Positions 33,202-40,572 of a stretch of 40,579 nucleotides of DNA are shown here, in pieces; the first letter of the stretch is position 1; the number at the start of each line of letters is the position of its first letter. A program made the position numbers and the translations under genes. The DNA lies in NCBI GenBank assembly GCA_026391845.1, contig JAPLDG010000302.1, forward strand, positions 1-40,579, read 5' to 3'. Under the pieces are notes generated by a model. The model saw only the letters and a list, made by a program, of their open reading frames with translations, searched no databases and was not told where the DNA came from. Origin of the DNA: Bacteroidota bacterium. GTDB taxonomy: Bacteria > Bacteroidota > Bacteroidia > Bacteroidales > FEN-979.

Positions 33202-34277
33202 GAACGGTTATTTTCGGGTTGAGCGCCGGCAGACCGCAATTGATTTGCATGAAGTTCATCATATTCAACGCGGTGCTGGAAGATATCCCCGGCCAGATAC
33301 AAGGCATTGCGAAAGGCCTCAGGGGAGGCAATGTTTTTTCCGGCAAGGTCATACGCAGTTCCATGGGCAGGTGAGGTGCGGATAACTGGCAGTCCTGCGG
33401 TGAAATTTACTCCTTCGTCGAAGGACATCAATTTAAACGGAATCATTCCCTGATCATGGTACATGGCCAAAATCCCGTCAAAATTCTTAAAACTTGCGGC
33501 ACCAAAAAACCCATCTGCCGGATAGGGCCCAAATGCAAGGATATTCTGCGCATAAGCCTTTTCAATGGCCGGCTGGATAATGGTTTGTTCTTCATTCCCG
33601 ATTAATCCGTCATCACTGGCATGCGGGTTCAGCGCCAATACCGCGATCCTCGGCTTGACAATGCCGAAATCGCGCATCAGCGATTGGTTCAATACCTTGA
33701 TCTTTTGCAGAATCAACTCGCTGGTGAGTGTATCTTTCACCTTGCTCAATGGAACATGCCCTGTCACCATGCCGATACGCAGCACATTGTTGATCATCAG
33801 CATGAGGTAGTTTTCCGTTGTGAATTTCTGTGCAAAGTATTCAGTATGTCCGGGAAACGCGAACCCGGACGATTGAATATTCTTTTTATTTATGGGACCG
33901 GTAACCACAACATCAATATTGTTTTTCAGCAAATCATCGCATGCAGCATCCAGTGACAGAAGCGCCAGTTCACCGGCAACGGATGTCGATTTCCCCAAAT
34001 CAATCTTGATCTCTTCATCATGGATGTTAACGATATTGGGTCTTCGTGGGTGGGCCTGATCGGCCTTCTTCACCACATTGAAGTTAAAATCATTGATGTT
34101 CAATGCTTTCCTGTGGTAGGATGCAACCTTTGACGAACCATAAACCACCATGGTATATAATTCCATCAGCCGTTGGTCCTGCAGTGTTTTTATAATGATC
34201 TCATAGCTGATGCCATTCATGTCGCCGTGGGTGATCCCGATGCGGACGCGTTTTTCTTTTTCTCCTTCTTGTTCCAT
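33198..34277 (-). CDS. pdxA: 4-hydroxythreonine-4-phosphate dehydrogenase PdxA
   Basis: The 359-residue enzyme catalyses NAD-dependent oxidation and decarboxylation of 4-phosphohydroxy-L-threonine in the DXP-dependent branch of pyridoxal phosphate synthesis. Conserved PdxA segments are ITHGDMNGISYEIIIK at the N-terminus, TGPINKKN, FPGHTEYFA with a metal-site histidine, LNPHASDDG and MYHDQGMIPFK with further metal ligands. The length is near the family norm. It sits 40 bases downstream of pepA, has its own predicted -7 box, and overlaps murF-alr by 4 bases. The last may be more than chance, since the racemase half of that product needs PLP. Confidence 0.93.
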   Translation of the reverse strand: MEQEGEKEKRVRIGITHGDMNGISYEIIIKTLQDQRLMELYTMVVYGSSKVASYHRKALNINDFNFNVVKKADQAHPRRPNIVNIHDEEIKIDLGKSTSVAGELALLSLDAACDDLLKNNIDVVVTGPINKKNIQSSGFAFPGHTEYFAQKFTTENYLMLMINNVLRIGMVTGHVPLSKVKDTLTSELILQKIKVLNQSLMRDFGIVKPRIAVLALNPHASDDGLIGNEEQTIIQPAIEKAYAQNILAFGPYPADGFFGAASFKNFDGILAMYHDQGMIPFKLMSFDEGVNFTAGLPVIRTSPAHGTAYDLAGKNIASPEAFRNALYLAGDIFQHRVEYDELHANQLRSAGAQPENNRS

Positions 34278-34293
34278 CTATCCTGATTTTATG

Positions 34294-34301
34294 CAAAAAT
34301 A
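34294..34301 (-). promoter_or_regulatory. putative -7 box for pdxA-murF-alr
   Basis: The minus strand reads TATTTTTG, matching TAnnTTTG, 17 bases before the pdxA start and inside the 40-base gap after pepA. Confidence 0.5.
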
Positions 34302-34317
34302 AGAATATTCCGGGTAA

Positions 34318-35844
34318 TCAGACATTCTGTTTGCCTTCTCCGTATCTCCGGACAAAATCAACCAACAATCGCACCCCGAAGCCGGTGCCGCCCTGTCCGC
34401 GGTAGGAATCACGCTTCTCAAGAAACGCCGGTCCGGCGATGTCGAGATGGATATAGGGATAATCTGTAAATTTCTCAAGAAATTTCCCCGCAGTGATCAT
34501 CCCGGCCTCGGCAGGTCCCAGGTTCTTCAGGTCGGCCAGGTCCGATTTTATCTGCTCTCCATACTCATCCCACATCGGAAATTCAACCAGACGCTCGTAA
34601 ACTTCAAGACCGGATGTTTTAAGCGTTTCCAGTTCTTTGGCGGCTTTCGATTGCATGGCAATGGCGCCGAATTTGCCAATGGCACGCACTGCGGCACCGG
34701 TAAGGGTTGCCAGATCAATCACCAGTGCCGGGTCGTACTTTTTCGCGTAACTGAGGGCATCTGCCAGGATCAGCCGCCCTTCGGCATCGGTATTCAACAC
34801 CTCCACCGTCATGCCGTTGTGCATTGTGATGATGTCGCCTGAAACAAGCGCCTTCTCTCCCGGACGGTTATCGGTTGCAGGCATGAGACCCACGACATGC
34901 ACAGGCAGTTTTGCCTTTGCAATGCAGTAAACGGCCGCGGCAACGGCGGCAGCGCCCGACATGTCATCTTTCATGTTCAACATTGAATCGCCAGGCTTGA
35001 GGTTCATGCCACCTGTGTCATAAACAACGCCTTTCCCGACAAAAACCAGCGGTTTTGCGTTCACTGCGCCGACAGGCTTCCATTCCATTACGGTAAAGGC
35101 AGGGGGTTCAAAACTGCCTTGGTTAACCCCGAGCAAACCACCCATTTTCAGCGCTGACAGCTTTTGTTTGTTCAACACCTCCACAATTGCACCGGATTCC
35201 TGCGCCATCTTTTCTGCCTCTTTTGAAAAAACTGTTGCAGTAAGGTGGGAATTGGGTTCGTTGATCAGGTCACGGCAGAGCGAAACAGCATTTAGCAGGA
35301 TGTTGAGTTCCGTGACACGTGACACGTGACGCGTGACTGCCAACTGCCGGCTGCCGACTGCCGACTGCCGACTTAGTAAAGCCTGGCCATTTTCTTCCTC
35401 TTCAAGAACATGCGAGTAGATTTCAATTTCCTTCAGTGTGTTTTTGGATTCCTGATCACTTTTATATTTCAGAAACTGGTATGATCCAAGCGCCATGCCT
35501 TCAGCAAGGGCAAGGACAACTGCTTCCTCCCCTTCAGCATCGAATATTGCGGCCCGGTCAGCTTTCTGTGCATTGAGTAAACCGGCGATCTTATCCCCGG
35601 CTTTACGGCATGACTCCAATCGCCTGGAATAGTCCTTTTCTTCCTTGATAAAACAGACATAAACCCAATGAGTCATGCGATTGAATGAAACTACTTCTTG
35701 TTTTAAGGTTTCGATCTGAGCTTTCAGGTACGTTTTTTCCGCCGCATTGAAAACTCCTGGCGGCAATTTTGAAAAATTCGACAGGATAATTACCAGGTGG
35801 CCAAGTTCCTGTTCTTTGTTGGTAACGGATATAATTGGGATCAT
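34318..35844 (-). CDS. pepA: leucyl aminopeptidase, M17 family
   Basis: The 508-residue cytosolic metallo-aminopeptidase removes N-terminal residues from peptides using two metal ions. The C-terminal catalytic domain has GKGVVYDTGGMNLKP with a metal-binding lysine and aspartate, MKDDMSGAA, and the signature NTDAEGRL at residues 351-358. The N-terminal domain is weakly conserved, as usual for the family. Between the domains, residues 158-178 are a low-complexity insertion (SRQSAVGSRQLAVTRHVSRV), encoded by a composite heptamer array of exactly 63 bases, 21 codons. It has an own -7 box candidate about 80 bases upstream and is divergent from mqnC. Confidence 0.92.
   Translation of the reverse strand: MIPIISVTNKEQELGHLVIILSNFSKLPPGVFNAAEKTYLKAQIETLKQEVVSFNRMTHWVYVCFIKEEKDYSRRLESCRKAGDKIAGLLNAQKADRAAIFDAEGEEAVVLALAEGMALGSYQFLKYKSDQESKNTLKEIEIYSHVLEEEENGQALLSRQSAVGSRQLAVTRHVSRVTELNILLNAVSLCRDLINEPNSHLTATVFSKEAEKMAQESGAIVEVLNKQKLSALKMGGLLGVNQGSFEPPAFTVMEWKPVGAVNAKPLVFVGKGVVYDTGGMNLKPGDSMLNMKDDMSGAAAVAAAVYCIAKAKLPVHVVGLMPATDNRPGEKALVSGDIITMHNGMTVEVLNTDAEGRLILADALSYAKKYDPALVIDLATLTGAAVRAIGKFGAIAMQSKAAKELETLKTSGLEVYERLVEFPMWDEYGEQIKSDLADLKNLGPAEAGMITAGKFLEKFTDYPYIHLDIAGPAFLEKRDSYRGQGGTGFGVRLLVDFVRRYGEGKQNV
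35310..35372 (-). repeat. composite heptamer array inside pepA
   Basis: On the coding strand five GTYGGCA-type units (GTCGGCA three times, GCCGGCA, GTTGGCA) are followed by four GTCACGN-type units (GTCACGC, GTCACGT twice, GTCACGG). Nine heptamers make 63 bases, a multiple of three, so the insertion is frame-neutral. It has the same two-part architecture as the array at 32173-32221 in murF-alr. Confidence 0.9.
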
Positions 35845-35853
35845 GATTTTAAG

Positions 35854-35861
35854 TAATTTTG
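35854..35861 (+). promoter_or_regulatory. possible -7 box for mqnC
   Basis: TAATTTTG matches TAnnTTTG but is 122 bases from the mqnC start and close to the pepA start, so it may be a chance match. If real, the mqnC leader would be over 100 bases and would overlap the pepA leader. Confidence 0.28.
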
Positions 35862-35923
35862 GACCGGATTACGCATGTCAACCGGGGTTTGAACATTTTA
35901 GCCCTTTATTGGCATAACGGATA

Positions 35924-35931
35924 CAAAAATA
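35924..35931 (-). promoter_or_regulatory. putative -7 box for pepA
   Basis: The minus strand reads TATTTTTG, matching TAnnTTTG, about 80 bases upstream of the pepA start in the 139-base divergent gap. Confidence 0.42.
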
Positions 35932-35983
35932 AACAAAAAATCGGTGGCCGGAATGGTTAAATCATTGATGGCACCTGCAACCC

Positions 35984-37069
35984 ATGACAAAGGAAAACCT
36001 GATATATAAAGCACTTCATGCAGAATTTTTGTCACCGGAGGAAGGCAGATTCCTGTACGAATCGCTTCCATTGGCGGAAATCATGCAAGTATCCAATGAG
36101 TTGAGGAAAAAGCTGCACCCCGAAGGAGTCGTTACCTGGATCATCGATCGCAATGTTAACATCACCAACGTATGCATCTCAGGATGTAAGTTTTGCAACT
36201 TTTACCGCACCAGCAGCAGCCACGAAGCCTACATTACCACAATCCCCGAATATTGCCGCAAGATTGAAGAGATGAAACGGCTCGGAGGCAATCAACTGTT
36301 GCTCCAGGGGGGGTTGCACCCCAAGTTGAGCCTCGATTTTTACGAAAAACTCTTTTCCGATCTGAAGGGCCATTATCCTGATGTTCGCCTGCACGCCCTG
36401 GGCCCTCCTGAGATCGCATGGCTGGCGAAAAAGGAAAAACTTGATTTCAAAACAGTTCTGGAACGTTTGGTGACTGCCGGTCTCGACAGTTTGCCGGGCG
36501 CCGGCGCTGAAATTCTCGTTGATAGGGTGCGCAAGATACTTTCACCTGTAAAATGTTCCCGCCAGGAGTGGCTCGACGTGATGCAGGCTGCACATGAATT
36601 GAACCTGACGACTTCCGCCACCATGATGTTCGGACATATCGAAACCCTTGATGAACGCCTGGAGCACATGGTTGCGCTTCGTGAACTTCAATCCAGGAAA
36701 CCACAGCAACATAAGGGATTTCTTTCATTCATCCCATGGCCGTTTCAGGATGACAAAACCGTACTTAAAGAAAAATCAGGCGTATTCAACAATGTAACTC
36801 CCGGAGAATACATCCGCATGATTGCCATCAGCCGGATCATGCTGCCCAATATTCCAAACATTCAGGCCTCGTGGCTCACTGTAGGGAAAGACACTGCCCA
36901 GCTTTGTCTTCATGCAGGAGCCAATGATTTCGGCAGCATCATGATCGAAGAAAATGTTGTGAGTGTAGCCGGTGCAAACCATAAATTTGACGCAGCGGGC
37001 ATTCAGCAGGCCATCAGGGATGCGGGATTTGAACCACGACTGAGGGATCAGGATTTTAATTACCGGTAG
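35984..37069 (+). CDS. mqnC: cyclic dehypoxanthinyl futalosine synthase MqnC
   Basis: The 361-residue protein is a radical SAM enzyme with the CxxxCxxC cluster motif at C64, C68 and C71 (NVCISGCKFCNFYR). The family-typical GLDSLPGAGAEILVDRVRKI and the block FIPWPFQ point to MqnC, which closes dehypoxanthine futalosine into its cyclic form in the futalosine menaquinone pathway. The sister enzyme MqnE has the same fold, but the SLPGAGAEIL region and length fit MqnC better. Other mqn genes are not in the window. Its 3' end overlaps the convergent esterase gene by 14 bases. It acts in the cytoplasm and needs anoxic or low-oxygen conditions for the iron-sulfur chemistry. Confidence 0.88.
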   Translation: MTKENLIYKALHAEFLSPEEGRFLYESLPLAEIMQVSNELRKKLHPEGVVTWIIDRNVNITNVCISGCKFCNFYRTSSSHEAYITTIPEYCRKIEEMKRLGGNQLLLQGGLHPKLSLDFYEKLFSDLKGHYPDVRLHALGPPEIAWLAKKEKLDFKTVLERLVTAGLDSLPGAGAEILVDRVRKILSPVKCSRQEWLDVMQAAHELNLTTSATMMFGHIETLDERLEHMVALRELQSRKPQQHKGFLSFIPWPFQDDKTVLKEKSGVFNNVTPGEYIRMIAISRIMLPNIPNIQASWLTVGKDTAQLCLHAGANDFGSIMIEENVVSVAGANHKFDAAGIQQAIRDAGFEPRLRDQDFNYR

Positions 37070-37895
37070 TAACAAGTTTCCTGTATTCTGCAAAATATCT
37101 GCGGCCCAATTCCCGCTGTCCTTTTGCATCAAAATGGATTGAAACATACTCATTGTCGGGTTTCTCGATCAAAAATGGCTTCCGTGGATCTGCAAATCCG
37201 GTGTTTTCAATCCTGGAGACCGTATTTTCAATCATCCGGTTCAGTAAAATACGATCGGGATCCTGATCCACCCAATATGGCACCATACCGCCCAAAATAA
37301 ATGGAACTTTGGTATTATTCCCCACAATGTCTTTCCTCAAATGGATGATCATGCTGTCCAACCGCTGCCCGTAAGTCGTGCTGCCTACATCGCTTTCACC
37401 CTGATGCCAGAGGATGGCGACCAGACGGCTGTTGAAATGTTCCAGAACAAAGTTTGTCCGTTTTACCGCATCCTGATATAAGGTATCTCCGGCATTCCAA
37501 TGATTTGAGCCGAAACCGGTTGCCCCCATTCCTCCGGGGATAATGATAATATTGCTGCCGGGTTCCAAATACTCCTTCCTGTATTCTTTGGCAAAAGTCA
37601 ACGCAAAACCAATATCATCATTCAGCCTTGAAAAATGGTCCAACGGCTCGGCAGCCTGAAGTATTCTGTAATTGTTGACACCAAACCGGCCCAATGGTTT
37701 GATGTCATTCGAAGGCTTATCCAGCACAGGATCATATCCGACTCCCTGATGGGTATTCGATTGCCCGATTACCAGAATAACATCGTAGTGTCTGACCAAT
37801 TCAGAACGGGAAGGCCCATTTTCGTGTTTTCTGGAAAAAAGGAAAATGATTAAAAGCAGTCCAAGGATATCAAAAAACAAGATTCCTTTTTTCAT
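37056..37895 (-). CDS. membrane-anchored SGNH esterase, SASA domain (sialate O-acetylesterase-like)
   Basis: The 279-residue protein has an N-terminal membrane segment (about 4-20) and a SASA/CE6-like SGNH domain (PF03629). It carries the nucleophile motif VIGQSN (S46), IPGGMGATGF, the block WHQGESD and a C-terminal histidine in VSIHFDAKGQ. Such enzymes remove acetyl groups from sugars, for example sialic acid or xylan. The anchor suggests periplasmic or outer-face action. It may be functionally linked to the O-acetylation genes at 18-26 kb, but it lies 11 kb away in a housekeeping region. It is convergent with mqnC, overlapping by 14 bases. No exact -7 box is seen upstream. Substrate unknown. 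Confidence 0.8.
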   Translation of the reverse strand: MKKGILFFDILGLLLIIFLFSRKHENGPSRSELVRHYDVILVIGQSNTHQGVGYDPVLDKPSNDIKPLGRFGVNNYRILQAAEPLDHFSRLNDDIGFALTFAKEYRKEYLEPGSNIIIIPGGMGATGFGSNHWNAGDTLYQDAVKRTNFVLEHFNSRLVAILWHQGESDVGSTTYGQRLDSMIIHLRKDIVGNNTKVPFILGGMVPYWVDQDPDRILLNRMIENTVSRIENTGFADPRKPFLIEKPDNEYVSIHFDAKGQRELGRRYFAEYRKLVTTGN

Positions 37896-38112
37896 TCATT
37901 TGGATATCAAAGGTTAGAGATGACATTATCGAGCCAGCATCCTGAAACACATTAATATTTCTGCTGTACAAAATCCAGGAAAAATAAAAGTCGAAATTAT
38001 TGATAATATCATTCAGAAACAAATCCGGGAAAATTGGTTGTCTGATTTGGGCAACACTCCCCGGTATCGCAAAATGCATCATGGAGTCAGGCGGTGTTTA
38101 AGTTTAATATTG

Positions 38113-38120
38113 TAATTTTG
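38113..38120 (+). promoter_or_regulatory. putative -7 box for thiL
   Basis: TAATTTTG matches TAnnTTTG and lies 57 bases upstream of the thiL start in the 282-base gap 37896-38177. I see nothing else of note in that gap. Confidence 0.45.
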
Positions 38121-38177
38121 GCGGCCGGTTATTGCGCAATAATCAATGACAGTTATAACTGATTATTAACTTTATGC

Positions 38178-39248
38178 ATGTATAAGAAAAAAGATAAAAA
38201 ACCTGATGACGCCGGTTCCAGGCTTACCTCGCTGGCGGAACTGGGTGAGTTTGGCCTGATTGACCGGCTGACAAAAAATGTAAGCCATTTTCATCCTGAA
38301 ACTTTGAAGGGCATAGGTGATGATGCTGCAGTGATCGATGCCGGAGAAAAAGTAATTCTCCTTTCAACCGATCTTCTGGTGGAGGGAATTCATTTTGACC
38401 TGACCTATATGCCTTTCAGGCACCTTGGGTATAAGGCTGCGGTGGTAAACATCTCCGACATTGCCGCCATGAACGGAATTCCCACACAAATGACTGTCTC
38501 TTTGGCTGTTTCGAGCAAATTTTCAGCCGAAGCCCTCGATGAACTTTATGCAGGCATTCTGATGGCCTGTAATCAATACAAGGTTGACCTGGTCGGTGGT
38601 GATACCAGCTCAAATGTAAAAGGGCTGATGATCTCCGTTTCTATCATCGGAGTAGCAAACAAGGAAGATGTTGTTTACCGCAACGGCGCCAGATCCGGAG
38701 ATCTGCTTTGTGTGACCGGCGATCTGGGCAGTGCCTATGTCGGGCTGCTTATCCTGGAGCGTGAAAAATCAGTGTTCCAGGTTGACCCGAACATGCAACC
38801 CGAATTATCGGGATTCGATTACCAGATCGGCCGTCAGCTCAGGCCGGAAGCACGAACCGATATCCGCAACCTCCTCCTCGGAACCGGGATCAGGCCAACT
38901 TCAATGATCGATATTTCCGACGGGCTGGCTTCAGAAATACTTCATATCTGCAAACAATCGGGCGTCGGATGCAAACTTTTTGAAGCCAAAATTCCCATCG
39001 ATGAGCATACCCGGGAACTCGCCAAAGAGTATAAGATAATCCCAAGTGTTGCAGCCCTGAGCGGCGGAGAGGACTACGAACTCCTGTTCACCGTGAAACA
39101 GGATGATTACGAAAAGATCAAAGATGTTGCCGGAATCACCATCATCGGCCATATGACCGCACCGTCGGAAGGTAAATACATGATTACCCCCGACGGGAAG
39201 TCTATCCCGATCACCGCCCAGGGATGGGATGGGATGAGGGGTAAATAG
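38178..39248 (+). CDS. thiL: thiamine-monophosphate kinase ThiL
   Basis: The 356-residue enzyme phosphorylates thiamine monophosphate to thiamine pyrophosphate with ATP, the last step of the pathway. ThiL/PurM-fold motifs are present in order: KGIGDDAAVID, LLSTDLLVEGIHFDL, VVNISDIAAMNG, LVGGDTSS, SMIDISDGLASEI and ALSGGEDYELLF. The length is slightly above the family norm because of about 20 polar N-terminal residues. The start at 38178 is the first ATG after the predicted promoter. It is a single-gene unit; 26 bases after its stop codon the IS4-family element begins, so the downstream context has been altered by insertion. Confidence 0.93.
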   Translation: MYKKKDKKPDDAGSRLTSLAELGEFGLIDRLTKNVSHFHPETLKGIGDDAAVIDAGEKVILLSTDLLVEGIHFDLTYMPFRHLGYKAAVVNISDIAAMNGIPTQMTVSLAVSSKFSAEALDELYAGILMACNQYKVDLVGGDTSSNVKGLMISVSIIGVANKEDVVYRNGARSGDLLCVTGDLGSAYVGLLILEREKSVFQVDPNMQPELSGFDYQIGRQLRPEARTDIRNLLLGTGIRPTSMIDISDGLASEILHICKQSGVGCKLFEAKIPIDEHTRELAKEYKIIPSVAALSGGEDYELLFTVKQDDYEKIKDVAGITIIGHMTAPSEGKYMITPDGKSIPITAQGWDGMRGK

Positions 39249-39274
39249 TAATAATTTAAAATTAGGAAATAGTA

Positions 39275-39286
39275 CTGATGCGTTAA
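39275..39286 (+). repeat. IS left terminal inverted repeat
   Basis: CTGATGCGTTAA pairs perfectly with the complement of 40561-40572. The transposase stop codon (39283-39285) lies inside this repeat. Confidence 0.78.
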
Positions 39287-40455
39287 AATTCGAGTGTTAG
39301 TAAATTGTATTGTTCTTTGACATTTTGATTGACCTGATTGTCTGTAAGTAGTTCTTTCAGTGGCGTTTTGTCAAAAGCAGAGATGCTAAGAATCTGCATT
39401 ATTTCATAGACTGATAGGTTGCTCTTTAATTGATGCTTGATATACGCGACTGTCAGATAAGTGCAGATAGCAACCCAAATATGGAGGTTTACCGCATTTT
39501 CAGAATGCCCCCAGAGTTTTTTAATAGTCAGATTCTGCTTGATCCACTTGAAGAACACTTCTATTTGCCATCGATTCTTGTATAAGCGGGCGATCTCAAG
39601 GGCCGAGACATCGAAGTTGTTACTCAGAAAGACAAGCAAGACATCTTTCTCCGCATCGTAGTATTCAACGATCCGAAGAATTTCCGGATACAGCTGTTTT
39701 GACTTTTGCCCTTTCAGTTTGATCGTTTTATCAGTTCTCAGACCAGTTCGTTCATCAATATTATAATTGCACTCGATGTCTTCATAATCAAGAGTGACCT
39801 TGGCTCTGGTGACGAAAAACGCTCCAGCTTTATGCATCAAATACAAAGCAGCAAAATCAATATATGCTTTGTCCATCAAGTATATCGCGTCAGGCTCAGG
39901 AACCAGTACGTCCAGGATATTGCTATCGTGGTATTTCCCATCCGTGATATAAATAAAAGTGGGAATGCTGCCTCTCAAATCAAGTAGGGTATGAACTTTG
40001 ATCGCACCTCTGGAGTATTTTCCCTCAGCCCACCTAAATAGTTTTATACTTAAAGAGATGGTCGTTGAATCCAAGGCAAATATATCGTTGTCAATATCAA
40101 CATTTGGAACAGAGCAGTTCGCATACAGTGGTCGCACCGTTTTAATCAGATATTCTCCGAACTCAGCAAAAATCCTGCAATCCCGACTCTCGTTTGCACG
40201 TGATAAGGTAGACTGATTGACGTTTTGCTTTATTCCAAGATGATACAACTTCTTCTTATGAGCCTTTAGGCATACGCAGATGTCCCTTAAAGAGTTAAGC
40301 GAAGTGATCTGCCCAAAGAAAAGTTGGACAAACTGATTCCAACAGTTTAGCTCTCGTACCCGGTAATTGCCCCGGTATTGAGTTACAAACTTCTCAAACT
40401 CATATCTATTGACAAATTGTAAAACCTGAGCAAAGACATACTTTCCTGAATTCAT
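39283..40455 (-). CDS. IS4-family DDE transposase
   Basis: The 390-residue protein has the RNase H-like DDE fold of IS4 transposases. The first Asp is in FALDSTTISLS, the second in YLMDKAYIDF, and the Glu lies in the IS4 signature Y-(2)-R-(3)-E-(6)-K, seen as YKNRWQIEVFFKWIK. The N-terminal region (FVNRYEFEKFVTQYRG) matches the DUF4372-type domain often found in Bacteroidota IS4 elements. The frame is intact and full-length with its own promoter candidate, so the element is probably active or recently active. It is the only gene inside the inverted repeats. Confidence 0.93.
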   Translation of the reverse strand: MNSGKYVFAQVLQFVNRYEFEKFVTQYRGNYRVRELNCWNQFVQLFFGQITSLNSLRDICVCLKAHKKKLYHLGIKQNVNQSTLSRANESRDCRIFAEFGEYLIKTVRPLYANCSVPNVDIDNDIFALDSTTISLSIKLFRWAEGKYSRGAIKVHTLLDLRGSIPTFIYITDGKYHDSNILDVLVPEPDAIYLMDKAYIDFAALYLMHKAGAFFVTRAKVTLDYEDIECNYNIDERTGLRTDKTIKLKGQKSKQLYPEILRIVEYYDAEKDVLLVFLSNNFDVSALEIARLYKNRWQIEVFFKWIKQNLTIKKLWGHSENAVNLHIWVAICTYLTVAYIKHQLKSNLSVYEIMQILSISAFDKTPLKELLTDNQVNQNVKEQYNLLTLEF

Positions 40456-40474
40456 AGTTCCGCAGTTAGTACTG

Positions 40475-40482
40475 CAAAACTA
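40475..40482 (-). promoter_or_regulatory. putative -7 box of the IS transposase
   Basis: The minus strand reads TAGTTTTG, matching TAnnTTTG, 20 bases upstream of the transposase start and inside the element, so the IS would carry its own promoter. Confidence 0.45.
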
Positions 40483-40560
40483 CAGGTCAATTCAAATCAA
40501 AAAATCAAAGAACGCTTATATTATATTTAATTTCAATAGCTTACAACAAAAAACAAAAAG

Positions 40561-40572
40561 TTAACGCATCAG
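40561..40572 (-). repeat. IS right terminal inverted repeat
   Basis: TTAACGCATCAG is the exact complement of the left repeat at 39275-39286. Confidence 0.78.

Larger units (their letters stand above)
39275..40572 (-). mobile_element. IS4-family insertion sequence
   Basis: The element is about 1.3 kb with a 12-bp perfect terminal inverted repeat (CTGATGCGTTAA at 39275-39286 and its complement at 40561-40572) around a single transposase gene. It is more AT-rich than the flanking thiL. Because the window ends 7 bases after the right repeat, a target duplication of the 10-13 bp usual for IS4 cannot be tested. The outer edge could extend a few bases beyond the repeats. Confidence 0.82.

Noticed and set aside
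37870-38082. A 70-residue minus-strand ORF upstream of the esterase
   Set aside because: It overlaps the esterase start, lacks recognisable features and has no upstream signal.
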